Assembly: GCA_041395945.1 (NCBI GenBank)
Contig: JAWKZN010000001.1
Coordinates: forward strand, 3,162,001-3,226,000
Reading direction: 5' to 3'
DNA: 64,000 nt
Source: Pseudomonadales bacterium
GTDB taxonomy: Bacteria; Pseudomonadota; Gammaproteobacteria; Pseudomonadales; Azotimanducaceae
Below the pieces are notes generated by a model, which was not told where the DNA came from, ran no database searches, and was given only the letters and a program-made list of their open reading frames with translations. Positions 17,231 to 25,181 of the stretch are shown piece after piece. The translations under genes were made by a program, and so were the position numbers. The stretch's first letter is position 1. Each line of letters starts with the position of its first letter.

Positions 17231-18472
17231 ATGCGCATCCTCCCTCTTATCGGACTGTCCGCAATGTTGCTGATGGGCGGCTGCGCGACCATGACCGCTA
17301 ATTCCAATCAGACGCTGCTCGATGAAATCATCGACATGAATGACGACGTGCAGGACGTCGAGGACGGTCTTGTGCCTGCTGCAGTGCTGGACCGTGCAAA
17401 CGAGATCGAGGCGGAGGCGCGCGTCATCGGCCGGCTGTCCGGAGAGGCCAGTCAGGAGAAAGCTCAGGGTGAGCATGATCGCGAGAAGATCGCTGAGTTG
17501 GTCGACACCGACCCCAGACGTGCAACGCGCCAGACCGCTGGTGCCGCAATGTCAAGCCTGCTCCTAATCGATGACATCAACAGCACACTGGAGACGCTCT
17601 ACTTCAGCGGCCGTCAGGCCGATGAGCTCGCCGACATTGTGGTGGATCGGAGTGTGGGGCTGCTCACCAACGCTGTTGGTATGTTCGTATCCGGCCCGTT
17701 CGCACCTGTAGTAGCGATCGGTGGTTTTGGAGTATCCGCGTTGCTCCAGGCAATCTTTGGGGACACAGAACAGCGCATTGCGCAGTATACGGACCTGCGC
17801 GACCAGCAGGTCCATCAGTTGATCCAGGAGACTCGCCTGCTGGCGACCCGGACCCGATTGGAAGCCAACGCCATGACCAACTTTGTCAATGAACTGTCGC
17901 CACAGTCACGCAACGCCTACTACACCGAGCTGTCGCTGATCGAAGCCCGGGATCGGGCAAACATGGCCGACGGTCGCGCGCCCCAGATCATGATTCCACC
18001 TACCACCCCGGAGGAGGCTACCGCCCTTGCCGTCCGCAGCGAAGGTCGGGCGCGCCTGCTGCAGACCAATCTGCAGGACGAGTTGAATGGCTTCCTGGTA
18101 CCTCCAACCGAAGAGGAAGTCTGGGACTACGCCACACGTATGGTGGTACCGACGCATACGGCGCAGGTGTTGCTCGAACAGCGGGCTCTGGCTGACGCTT
18201 TCGTTCGCGCGCGCGCCTTCATTACTGAGATGTATGCGGATATCTGGTGGACGAGCCGATTCTTCGAACGCCAGCTGGAAGCGCTGGCCGCTGTGGGTGA
18301 CCGGCCGACGATGGTCGAGCGGGAGGACCCCGACCGACCCGGGGAAACCCGCCTTGTAACCGCGTTTCAGGCATTGGAGGAGGATCAGGATCAGATGATC
18401 GCGCTGCACGAAGAAATGACCCAGATCCATGCCAGCTATGCCAGCGCAGGGACCTGCCCCGGTATACAGTGA
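17231..18472 (+). CDS. Lipoprotein of unknown family, second of a related pair
   Basis: No known family recognised. ATG 17231 follows the preceding stop by two bases; GTG 17210 is an alternative that overlaps it. The 413-residue product has a lipobox ending GGC with Cys18 and Ala at +2, so outer-membrane sorting is expected. Helical charged segments (30-135) precede a hydrophobic Gly-rich stretch (142-177: LLTNAVGMFVSGPFAPVVA, then GGFGVSALLQAIFG), then QYTDLRDQQVHQLIQE and further helices. The protein ends in CPGIQ. The hydrophobic block and the CPG end fall at nearly the same places as in the first lipoprotein, suggesting duplicated partners. Confidence 0.82.
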   Translation: MRILPLIGLSAMLLMGGCATMTANSNQTLLDEIIDMNDDVQDVEDGLVPAAVLDRANEIEAEARVIGRLSGEASQEKAQGEHDREKIAELVDTDPRRATRQTAGAAMSSLLLIDDINSTLETLYFSGRQADELADIVVDRSVGLLTNAVGMFVSGPFAPVVAIGGFGVSALLQAIFGDTEQRIAQYTDLRDQQVHQLIQETRLLATRTRLEANAMTNFVNELSPQSRNAYYTELSLIEARDRANMADGRAPQIMIPPTTPEEATALAVRSEGRARLLQTNLQDELNGFLVPPTEEEVWDYATRMVVPTHTAQVLLEQRALADAFVRARAFITEMYADIWWTSRFFERQLEALAAVGDRPTMVEREDPDRPGETRLVTAFQALEEDQDQMIALHEEMTQIHASYASAGTCPGIQ

Positions 18473-18487
18473 ACGGAGAATCAGGCA

Positions 18488-18508
18488 GCCGCTAGCGGCG
18501 TACGCCGC
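18488..18508. repeat. Two overlapping perfect palindromes after the lipoprotein genes
   Basis: GCCGCTAGCGGC (18488-18499) and GCGGCGTACGCCGC (18495-18508) overlap, so they form mutually exclusive hairpins. They lie 16 bases after the second lipoprotein stop and 80 bases before the STAND regulator. There is no T tract, so this is not a clear terminator. It could mark the operon end or a regulatory switch. Confidence 0.5.
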
Positions 18509-18587
18509 GACCGTGGGTTAAAGCCGGCAGTCGACATCGCCCGGCCTTGGGGATATCTTTTCGGGTATCCCATTCAGGCTGCGCACA

Positions 18588-21500
18588 ATGATGGCCCGGG
18601 TGATAGAGCGCGATGTCGAGCCTCTGCCGCGGGAATCAGGCACACACCGCTCGGTACGTATGCGCCCGCCCGTGCGCAGCGACCTCGTTGCCCGGGAACG
18701 CCTTTACGACGCGATAGATCTGGGCCGTCAGTGTGGGGCCGTGTGGCTGGCAGCGCCGCAGGGATATGGCAAGACCAGTCTGGCGGCCGGCTATCAGGCT
18801 CACCGCCAACTGACCCCTGTCTGGTATCACCTGGAATCGGAGGATGCCGACCCCTTTTTATTTGCAGCCCGGCTGACCGAGGCACTGCAGCTGATCGACA
18901 TACGGGTGCTGCCTGCCCTGACCCCCGAAGAGGGTCTCAGCATCGACGGCTTTGCGCGGTTGTTCTTCGACGCGCTGGCCGAGCGGCTGCCGGTGGGGAC
19001 ACTCATCATCCTGGACAATCATCAGGTGCTGGCCGCCGACTCTCCTGTGCATGTGCTTGTCTGCGAAGGTATCAGCCGTCTGCCGCCGGGCAGCTGGCTG
19101 ATCGCCAGCCGACACCCCCCGGTCGGTCGCATGGCCACCCTGCTCGGCAATGGCAGTCTGACTGTGCTGGGGATAGAAGACCTGCGCTTTACGGAAGACG
19201 AGACCGCCCAGGTTATGCGGCGGGAAAACCGGGCGAGGACCACGGTGGAGCTGGCCCACAAGGTGTGGGAGCGATCCGAGGGCTGGCCGGCCGGTGTAGT
19301 GCTGCTGCTGCACGAACATCATCTGGCCGCCATGCTGGCAACCGGTCAGTCACTGGTATCCGACTACCTCCACAACCTGATCCTGCATCCGCTGAGTGGC
19401 GCGCTGCGTCGATTCCTGATGCGAACCGCCTGGTTGCCAGAAGTGAGCCCGGCCATGGCGAACGAACTCAGTGGACGTGAAGATGCCGCCAATGTCCTCG
19501 AGCGATTGGTCAGCGATCATGCACTGGTCACCCGGCTGCCCGGCACTACTCCCGGCTACCGGTATCACACACTGCTGATCGAAACCCTGCAGGAAGCTGC
19601 GCGCAGCACCTTGCCAGCGCATGAGATCCGGGCACTGATTCATCGATCGGCGACACTGCTGGCGGCTGCCGGTGACCCCGATCGCTCCATCGAGCGGTTT
19701 GCCGAGATCGGCGCGTTCGATGAACTGCAGGCTGTCATCGCGTTTCATGCCGAAGACGAACTTTCGCTCGGTCGTGTGGATCGTCTCGCCCACTGGCTGC
19801 GGCATTTACCCGCGGAGCGTATCGCGGACTCGCCTGAAGTTCAGTACTGGCAGGGTGCGTGCCTGCTGCCCAGAAACCCATCCCGCGCTGTTGAGGTGCT
19901 GCTGGCTGCATTCGACATTCTGGTGCAGCGAGGATGCAGTCGGCTCGCCTACCTCGCCTGGAGTCGTTGCCTTGAAGGCCACCGTATGCTGTGGAGCCTG
20001 AGTCCCACAATGGACATTCTGGTGAATCGGCTCAAACAGGCTGAGCGGGTACTTCCGTTGCCTGCCGATCCATTGCTGCACGTCCGCATAGTCGAGGGAC
20101 GCTACACGGCCGCACTCTGGTCGGCGGGTTTCAATAAGGAATTCGACGAACTCGACCCGGCAGCGCTGGGAGTGATTACCAACTCCACTCTGCCGGCCAC
20201 TATCCGTGGCGGCACAGCCGCCTCCTTTCTGATCCGCCAGATCTGGCATCTCGGACGGCGCCGGCCGGCCGCGGACGCACTCAACGCTCTCGAGAGCATA
20301 CTGGACGAGTTGCCCTTACACCTGCGGGCGGGATGCGCGGTTCAGGGGCAGAGCTTTCGGATGTGGTTTGATCCCGAACCGGATTTCACGCGCTCATCCC
20401 TGGAGTCACTGGCTCGGGAAGTTTGTCAGGCAGGTCTTACGGCCGTGCACACTCTGGTGGTCAGTCAGATTGCCTACGATGCACTTGCCCAGGGTCGCAC
20501 CGAGGATGCTCACGGCGCCCTGGATGACATGGCAGCCAGTGGAGATGCCGAGCGGGAACATGACTCCGGCCACAGGCACCTGTTGCGCGCCTGGGCCGAC
20601 CTGCAGGATGGCCAGCTATCCGCCGCCCGTGAACAACTGGACGCCGTGATCGGCAGACTGTTCAGGAACAAGCACCTCGCCGGTGACGCGGTTTCCTCGA
20701 TTCTGCTCGGTCGGACGCTGTTCCGTTCCGGCGCAAGGCAGCAGGGATTCTCTTTGCTGCGGCGCGGACGCCGCCTGACTCGACTCCTCGGATCCTGGAA
20801 TCTGGAATTTCTGGCACGTCTCCAGCTCGCGGTGTGTCTCAAGGAAGCCGGTCGTCACCTGCTGTGCAATCGGGCGGTGGCAGCGGCGATGGCCGTGGGG
20901 CGCCAGGGCGGCTTTGTCCGCTGTGTCTTTGTCAGCCCCGATGAACTTGCAACCGTGGTGGCGCTGGCGTGTGATCTGAACATTGAGCCCGACTATACAA
21001 AAAGCCTGATACGCGCCAATCGACTGCGACCGCCGTCGGGTCTTCCAGCCGAACGCTGGCCCTGGCCGATTCGCATTCATGCGCTGGGGCCTCTGCAGAT
21101 CTATGAGAACGGTGTGCGTAAGGAGTTTCCGGCGCGGCTGCCAGGCAAACCTCTGGAACTTCTCCGCGCCCTGCTCAGCGCCGGCGCAGAATCCCGCTCG
21201 CTGGACGAGCTGGCCGATTCACTGTGGCCTGAATCCGACGGCGACCATGCCCGAGCTGCGCTGAAAACGACTGTGAAGCGCCTGCGCAGTCTGCTGGGGC
21301 AGTGCACGGTGATCCAGCAGGGCGGCCGACTGCGGATCAACGAAGAACTGGTCTGGCTGGATGTGATGGCCTTCGAACGCCTTGTCGCCCTGGATGAAAC
21401 CAGGGGCGATGTCGCTGACCGGCTGCGGCGCATCCTGGCTGTATACCGGGGGCGCCTGTTCGCTGACGCAGCAGAGGACGAAGTGAGCCTGCCAGCCAGG

Positions 21501-21779
21501 CGCCGGCTGGCCGGGTTATTCGCTGCTGCCGTAGCCCGGCTGTGTCGGGAGTTGCGTGACCGCAACGAAATTACCGCGGCCCTGGAAGGTTGCCGCTGCG
21601 CAATTGAACTGCACCCTGAACAACAGATCCTGGCAATCGAGTGCATCGGATTGTTGCTCCAGATCGAACGTCACTCGGAGGCAGTCGCCGTGTATGTGAA
21701 CTGTTGTGCAGCGATGCGCAAAGAAGGGGAAGGACCCCCGGGGCGCCTGCTCCGGGATCTCATTGCACCCTGGCAGTAG
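18588..21779 (+). CDS. STAND ATPase transcriptional regulator with C-terminal winged helix and BTAD-like domain
   Basis: A 1063-residue signal-integrating regulator. The N-terminal P-loop ATPase has Walker A APQGYGKTS (56-64, Lys62) and Walker B LIILDN (Asp143), with MalT-like layout. The middle, about 300-820, is a long alpha-helical repeat region of TPR character. Residues about 824-905 form an OmpR-type winged helix (ALGPLQIYENG, then KPLELLRALLSAG and LKTTVKRLRSLLG), and 915-1060 resemble the bacterial transcriptional activation domain of SARP regulators. Domain order is the reverse of AfsR, where the DNA-binding part comes first. It lies 115 bases after the lipoproteins on the same strand. 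The inducer is unknown. Confidence 0.85.
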   Translation: MMARVIERDVEPLPRESGTHRSVRMRPPVRSDLVARERLYDAIDLGRQCGAVWLAAPQGYGKTSLAAGYQAHRQLTPVWYHLESEDADPFLFAARLTEALQLIDIRVLPALTPEEGLSIDGFARLFFDALAERLPVGTLIILDNHQVLAADSPVHVLVCEGISRLPPGSWLIASRHPPVGRMATLLGNGSLTVLGIEDLRFTEDETAQVMRRENRARTTVELAHKVWERSEGWPAGVVLLLHEHHLAAMLATGQSLVSDYLHNLILHPLSGALRRFLMRTAWLPEVSPAMANELSGREDAANVLERLVSDHALVTRLPGTTPGYRYHTLLIETLQEAARSTLPAHEIRALIHRSATLLAAAGDPDRSIERFAEIGAFDELQAVIAFHAEDELSLGRVDRLAHWLRHLPAERIADSPEVQYWQGACLLPRNPSRAVEVLLAAFDILVQRGCSRLAYLAWSRCLEGHRMLWSLSPTMDILVNRLKQAERVLPLPADPLLHVRIVEGRYTAALWSAGFNKEFDELDPAALGVITNSTLPATIRGGTAASFLIRQIWHLGRRRPAADALNALESILDELPLHLRAGCAVQGQSFRMWFDPEPDFTRSSLESLAREVCQAGLTAVHTLVVSQIAYDALAQGRTEDAHGALDDMAASGDAEREHDSGHRHLLRAWADLQDGQLSAAREQLDAVIGRLFRNKHLAGDAVSSILLGRTLFRSGARQQGFSLLRRGRRLTRLLGSWNLEFLARLQLAVCLKEAGRHLLCNRAVAAAMAVGRQGGFVRCVFVSPDELATVVALACDLNIEPDYTKSLIRANRLRPPSGLPAERWPWPIRIHALGPLQIYENGVRKEFPARLPGKPLELLRALLSAGAESRSLDELADSLWPESDGDHARAALKTTVKRLRSLLGQCTVIQQGGRLRINEELVWLDVMAFERLVALDETRGDVADRLRRILAVYRGRLFADAAEDEVSLPARRRLAGLFAAAVARLCRELRDRNEITAALEGCRCAIELHPEQQILAIECIGLLLQIERHSEAVAVYVNCCAAMRKEGEGPPGRLLRDLIAPWQ

Positions 21780-21838
21780 ATGTCGAACAGGTTGTTCAGC
21801 GAAGCGCTTTCTCGGATGCGCACCGCAGGCAAACGGGT

Positions 21839-21915
21839 TGGTAGCTACGGGTGGGCTCGAACCACCGACCCCAGCATTATGAATGCTGTGCTCTAACCAA
21901 CTGAGCTACGTAGCC
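21839..21915 (-). tRNA. tRNA-Met (anticodon CAT), elongator type
   Basis: The complementary strand folds into a 77-base cloverleaf. The acceptor arm is GGCTACG paired with CGTAGCT, the D-arm contains AGCTCAGTTGGTTAGAGC, the anticodon stem CAGCA/TGCTG encloses loop TTCATAA with anticodon CAT, and the T-arm carries GGTTCGAGCC. CCA is encoded. The 7-bp acceptor stem has G1 opposite U72, and the anticodon stem lacks the three G-C pairs of initiator tRNA, so this is the elongator. The gene stands alone behind its own promoter. Confidence 0.95.
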
Positions 21916-21951
21916 ACGGATCACCGGCGCCTGGTGGCCGATGGGGGCGGA

Positions 21952-21980
21952 ATTTTCGGGGAGCGGCTGCGGGATGTCAA
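21952..21980 (-). promoter_or_regulatory. Promoter of tRNA-Met
   Basis: On the minus strand a perfect -35 TTGACA (21975-21980) lies 17 bases from a -10 GAAAAT (21952-21957), with transcription expected to start about 30 bases before the mature tRNA 5' end at 21915. Confidence 0.7.
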
Positions 21981-22028
21981 TTCTCCCGCCCCGCCAGCTG
22001 ATGCTACCGTATCAGCTTGAGCGGGAAA

Positions 22029-22057
22029 TTGAACCGCGACAGGAAGCCCCCTATAGT
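22029..22057 (+). promoter_or_regulatory. Promoter upstream of ubiC
   Basis: TTGAAC (22029-22034), a 17-base spacer and TATAGT (22052-22057) make a good sigma-70 promoter. The predicted start is near 22064. This argues that the upstream ATG codons in the ubiC frame are not used and supports TTG 22088. Confidence 0.68.
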
Positions 22058-22087
22058 CCGCGCCCCGAAGTCGAACTGGCACCGAAC

Positions 22088-22669
22088 TTGACACCCTGTC
22101 CTGCGCACCCGAACCCCGCCGTCTCCCCCCACACCACGCGTATCCTGCCTTTGCAGTCAGATATCCCGCCCGCAGCCAGGATCTGGGTGGATGTTCCCGG
22201 TTCCATGACCGCTGCAATCGGTAAGTTTCTGGGCCAGGCACCCGAGGTGGAGCCCGTCCGGGAAGGCCCCTCTCGCGGTGCGCTCTGGGAGAGTCTCCTG
22301 CTGGACAGCGGCAGACGGACCCTCTACGCCCGGGAGGTCGTGCTCAGCGTGAAGGCCCGGCCGGTCCTGCTCGCCCGCACGCTGACCCTCCTCGACGACC
22401 CCTCGGTCAGGGTGCTGCGTCAGCTGCAGCGCCAGCCCCTGGCGGAAGTCCTGTTCCGGGATCGGCGCTGGCAGCGGGTATTCCCGCCGTTCGCACTCGA
22501 AATGCGGGATCGGGCGCGCCGCGTACCCGGACGGGTGAGCCTCTGGTGGAACCGCGCAACGCCGCACAGCCGTCTGCTGGTCGAGGAATTCTTCCTCCCC
22601 CCGCTGCTGACCCGTCAGCGCAGGGCTGACGCATTCAGAGCGCAGCCGACACATTCAGCCCGCCACTGA
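22088..22669 (+). CDS. ubiC: Chorismate-pyruvate lyase
   Basis: A cytosolic enzyme that removes pyruvate from chorismate to give 4-hydroxybenzoate, the first committed step of ubiquinone synthesis. The match to E. coli UbiC runs through the whole domain: PGSMT for DSMT, YAREVVLS for LREILL (holding the catalytic Arg), QPLAEVLF for TPLGRYLF, and LLVEEFFLP for LLLTELFLP (holding the catalytic Glu). With TTG 22088 the SMT motif falls about five residues later than in E. coli; the protein has 193 residues. ubiA, the usual neighbour, is not here. The 3' end overlaps a convergent membrane protein gene by 15 bases. Confidence 0.75.
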   Translation: MTPCPAHPNPAVSPHTTRILPLQSDIPPAARIWVDVPGSMTAAIGKFLGQAPEVEPVREGPSRGALWESLLLDSGRRTLYAREVVLSVKARPVLLARTLTLLDDPSVRVLRQLQRQPLAEVLFRDRRWQRVFPPFALEMRDRARRVPGRVSLWWNRATPHSRLLVEEFFLPPLLTRQRRADAFRAQPTHSARH

Positions 22670-23380
22670 TCCTTCGCCGCGCACACCCGCCAGTTGCCGG
22701 TAGGTGATCGCGAACATCATCGCCGTCCAGGGCACAGTCCAGATCCAGCCGATCAGCGTGATGAATCCCAGCGCCATCGCCACCACACCCATCAGGGCGA
22801 TCAGCAGCACATTGACGAACTTCGCGTTCACCAGCTTCAGCGACATCATCAGACAATCGCCGATGGGCAGATCCCGCTCCACTTTCAGCGGAATTGCCAG
22901 CGACAGGGCGAGTGCCAGATACAGTCCCGGTAACACGAGAAGCAGCATGCCGATGGCGGTCAGCGCCGACTGGATGATGCCGATAATTGCCAGGGGCACA
23001 AACAGAGAATAGAAGCCGAACGCCATGTTCAGATCCACAGACCGTCCCACGCTGTGAGCCAGGCAGACCATGAATATGCCGGCGACGAGCGGATAGGTGG
23101 CGGCGGAATTCAGACACTGGAGAATGAGTGATTCGACAAAGGTCTGATCCGCATAACCGAACATCAATCCGAAAATGCCCGAGACGAACATCGCGATCAG
23201 CACCATCACCACACCGCTGATCAGCACGATGGATCTCACCCCGGCGGACTTCTCCCAGGCCTCCCGCAGTACATCGGACAGATCGAGGTCCGCCTGACCC
23301 GCCAGTGTGCGTTCAATGGAGCCGCCCGTGGTCTGGCCGGTTGCACCGCCCTGGCTGCCAGAGGTGTCATAGTCGCTCAT
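22655..23380 (-). CDS. Multi-pass inner-membrane protein of unknown function
   Basis: A 241-residue protein with a Gly/Ser/Gln-rich hydrophilic N-terminus (about 1-45) followed by about six hydrophobic helices, for example SIVLISGVVMVLIAMFVSGI and LLIALMGVVAMALGFITLIG. The region FGFYSLFVPLAIIGIIQSAL and the basic loop KVERDLPIGDCLMMSLKLV resemble uncharacterised proteobacterial membrane families of the BPSS1780 or YciC kind; this is a recollection of pattern, not a firm assignment. It is convergent with ubiC and lies upstream of ychF on the same strand. Confidence 0.65.
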   Translation of the reverse strand: MSDYDTSGSQGGATGQTTGGSIERTLAGQADLDLSDVLREAWEKSAGVRSIVLISGVVMVLIAMFVSGIFGLMFGYADQTFVESLILQCLNSAATYPLVAGIFMVCLAHSVGRSVDLNMAFGFYSLFVPLAIIGIIQSALTAIGMLLLVLPGLYLALALSLAIPLKVERDLPIGDCLMMSLKLVNAKFVNVLLIALMGVVAMALGFITLIGWIWTVPWTAMMFAITYRQLAGVRGEGSVAG

Positions 23381-23469
23381 TTGTCTTCCCCGTTTGTCTG
23401 GGTGATTTTCTCAGTCCACACAGGCCGCATGCACTGTGCAGGATACTGTCAGCCGTTCCCAGTGAAGCG

Positions 23470-24561
23470 TTAGACGTTAAACCGGAACAGAATGACGTCG
23501 CCATCCTGTACCACATATTCCTTGCCTTCAAGCCGCCACTTGCCCGCATCCTTGGCACCCTGTTCGCCATTGCAGGCGATGTAGTCATCGAAGCCGATGA
23601 CCTCGGCGCGGATGAAGCCTTTTTCGAAATCGGTATGTATGACGGCCGCCGCCTGGGGCGCACGGGTGCCGATGGGAATGGTCCAGGCGCGCGCTTCTTT
23701 GGGACCCGCGGTGAAATAGTGGTGCAGGCCCAGCAGTTCATATCCGGCGCGGATCATTCTGTTGAGCCCGGGCTCCTCGATGCCCAGCGCTTCGAGAAAC
23801 TCCGCTTTCTCGGATTCCTCGAGCTCGGAGATTTCTGCCTCTATCTTGTTGCAGATCGCGACCACCTCCGAACCTTCGGCAGCCGCGACGGCCTTCACCT
23901 GATCCAGCAGGGGATTGTTTTCAAAGCCTTCTTCGGAAACGTTGGCAACGTACAGCACGGGCTTCGCGGTAATCAGATGCAGCTCATGCAGCTGGGCCAG
24001 CTGTTCTGCAGGCAGTCCCAGACTGCGTACCGGACGTCCCTCATCGAGTCCCGCCTGGACAACTTCCAGAACCGCCAGCAGCGTTCGGGCGTCCTTGTCT
24101 CCGGAGCCCGCTACCCGCCGCGTGCGCTCGAATACCTTGGCGACGGTCTCCATGTCCGCCAGAGCCAGTTCCGTGTCGATGATTTCGATGTCGTCTTTTG
24201 GCGACACCGAACCGGATACGTGAATCACATTGTCGTCTTCAAAGCAGCGGACCACATGGGCAATGGCGTCTGTCTCGCGGATGTGGGCAAGAAACTGGTT
24301 ACCCAGACCTTCCCCCTTGCTCGCACCTGCCACCAGGCCGGCGATATCGACAAACTCCATCGCTGTGCGGACGATCTTCTGTGACTTGGCCAGTGCGGCT
24401 ATCTGTTCCAGGCGCGGATCCGGTACAGGCACCACGCCGGTATTGGGATCGATGGTGCAGAAGGGAAAGTTTTCCGCATCGATGCCCGCTTTCGTCAGTG
24501 CGTTGAAGAGGGTCGACTTGCCGACGTTAGGCAGTCCTACGATGCCACATTTGAAGCCCAC
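23470..24561 (-). CDS. ychF: Ribosome-binding ATPase YchF (OLA1 family)
   Basis: A 363-residue Obg-family P-loop protein that hydrolyses ATP rather than GTP and binds the 70S ribosome; it is linked to oxidative stress responses. The G1 loop is GLPNVGKST (9-17), G3 is DIAGLVAGASKGEGLGNQFL and G4 is NVSEEG in place of NKxD, the change that switches nucleotide preference. The C-terminal TGS domain includes TAGPKEARAWTIPIGTRAPQ. The start is GTG 24561, sharing one base with the pth stop, so the two genes are coupled. Confidence 0.96.
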   Translation of the reverse strand: MGFKCGIVGLPNVGKSTLFNALTKAGIDAENFPFCTIDPNTGVVPVPDPRLEQIAALAKSQKIVRTAMEFVDIAGLVAGASKGEGLGNQFLAHIRETDAIAHVVRCFEDDNVIHVSGSVSPKDDIEIIDTELALADMETVAKVFERTRRVAGSGDKDARTLLAVLEVVQAGLDEGRPVRSLGLPAEQLAQLHELHLITAKPVLYVANVSEEGFENNPLLDQVKAVAAAEGSEVVAICNKIEAEISELEESEKAEFLEALGIEEPGLNRMIRAGYELLGLHHYFTAGPKEARAWTIPIGTRAPQAAAVIHTDFEKGFIRAEVIGFDDYIACNGEQGAKDAGKWRLEGKEYVVQDGDVILFRFNV

Positions 24562-25178
24562 TACGGTTTCTCCTTCTGATCCGGCGACGGCTTTTCCGCC
24601 GGCGCATGAAGCTGGTTCATGGCTTTTGCAAAGTTGCCGTCCAGCAGTTCGGCGAGTACTGCATCCGGCAGTGTGCAGGCCGCATCCACCAGTGCGCGCT
24701 CGGATTCCGGCATGCGGATCGAGGTCAGAAAGGCCGTGACCATTTCCCTGCTGCCTGGATGGCCGACTCCGATCCGCAGTCGATGGAAATTGCGGTCATT
24801 GCCAAGACCGGCAATGACACTGGTGATGCCGTTGTGGCCATTCGCACCGCCACCCTGCCGCAGACGCACAACACCGGGTTCGAAGGCCATTTCATCATAG
24901 GCGATCAGGATTTCGTGGCTTTCGATCCTGTAGAACCGGGCAACCGCACCGACGGACTCGCCACTCAGATTCATATAGGTAGCGGGGATCAGCAGCCGTA
25001 TGTCATGACCAAGCAGGTCGCCCCTGCCCAGTTCACCTTTGAAGCGGCTTTCGTTTACCAGCGGGATTCTGAAACGGTCCGCCAGGTTCCGTACCAGACG
25101 CGCACCGACATTGTGGCGGGTATCGGCGTATCGCGGACCTGGATTGCCCAGGCCCGCAATGAGGCGGACGCCTGACAT
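24561..25178 (-). CDS. pth: Peptidyl-tRNA hydrolase
   Basis: A 205-residue cytosolic esterase that frees tRNA from peptidyl-tRNA dropped by ribosomes. It has GLGNPGPRYADTRHNVG with catalytic His22 and the Asp in YDEMAFEPG; GGANGHNGITSVIAGLG is the substrate-binding stretch. It lies three bases after rplY. A C-terminal tail of about ten residues (EKPSPDQKEKP) is extra and charged. Confidence 0.97.
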   Translation of the reverse strand: MSGVRLIAGLGNPGPRYADTRHNVGARLVRNLADRFRIPLVNESRFKGELGRGDLLGHDIRLLIPATYMNLSGESVGAVARFYRIESHEILIAYDEMAFEPGVVRLRQGGGANGHNGITSVIAGLGNDRNFHRLRIGVGHPGSREMVTAFLTSIRMPESERALVDAACTLPDAVLAELLDGNFAKAMNQLHAPAEKPSPDQKEKP

Positions 25179-25181
25179 GGC

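Noticed and set aside
21839..22087. An integration site with flanking direct repeats at tRNA-Met.
   Set aside because: No integrase gene and no second copy of the tRNA 3' end were seen within the window.
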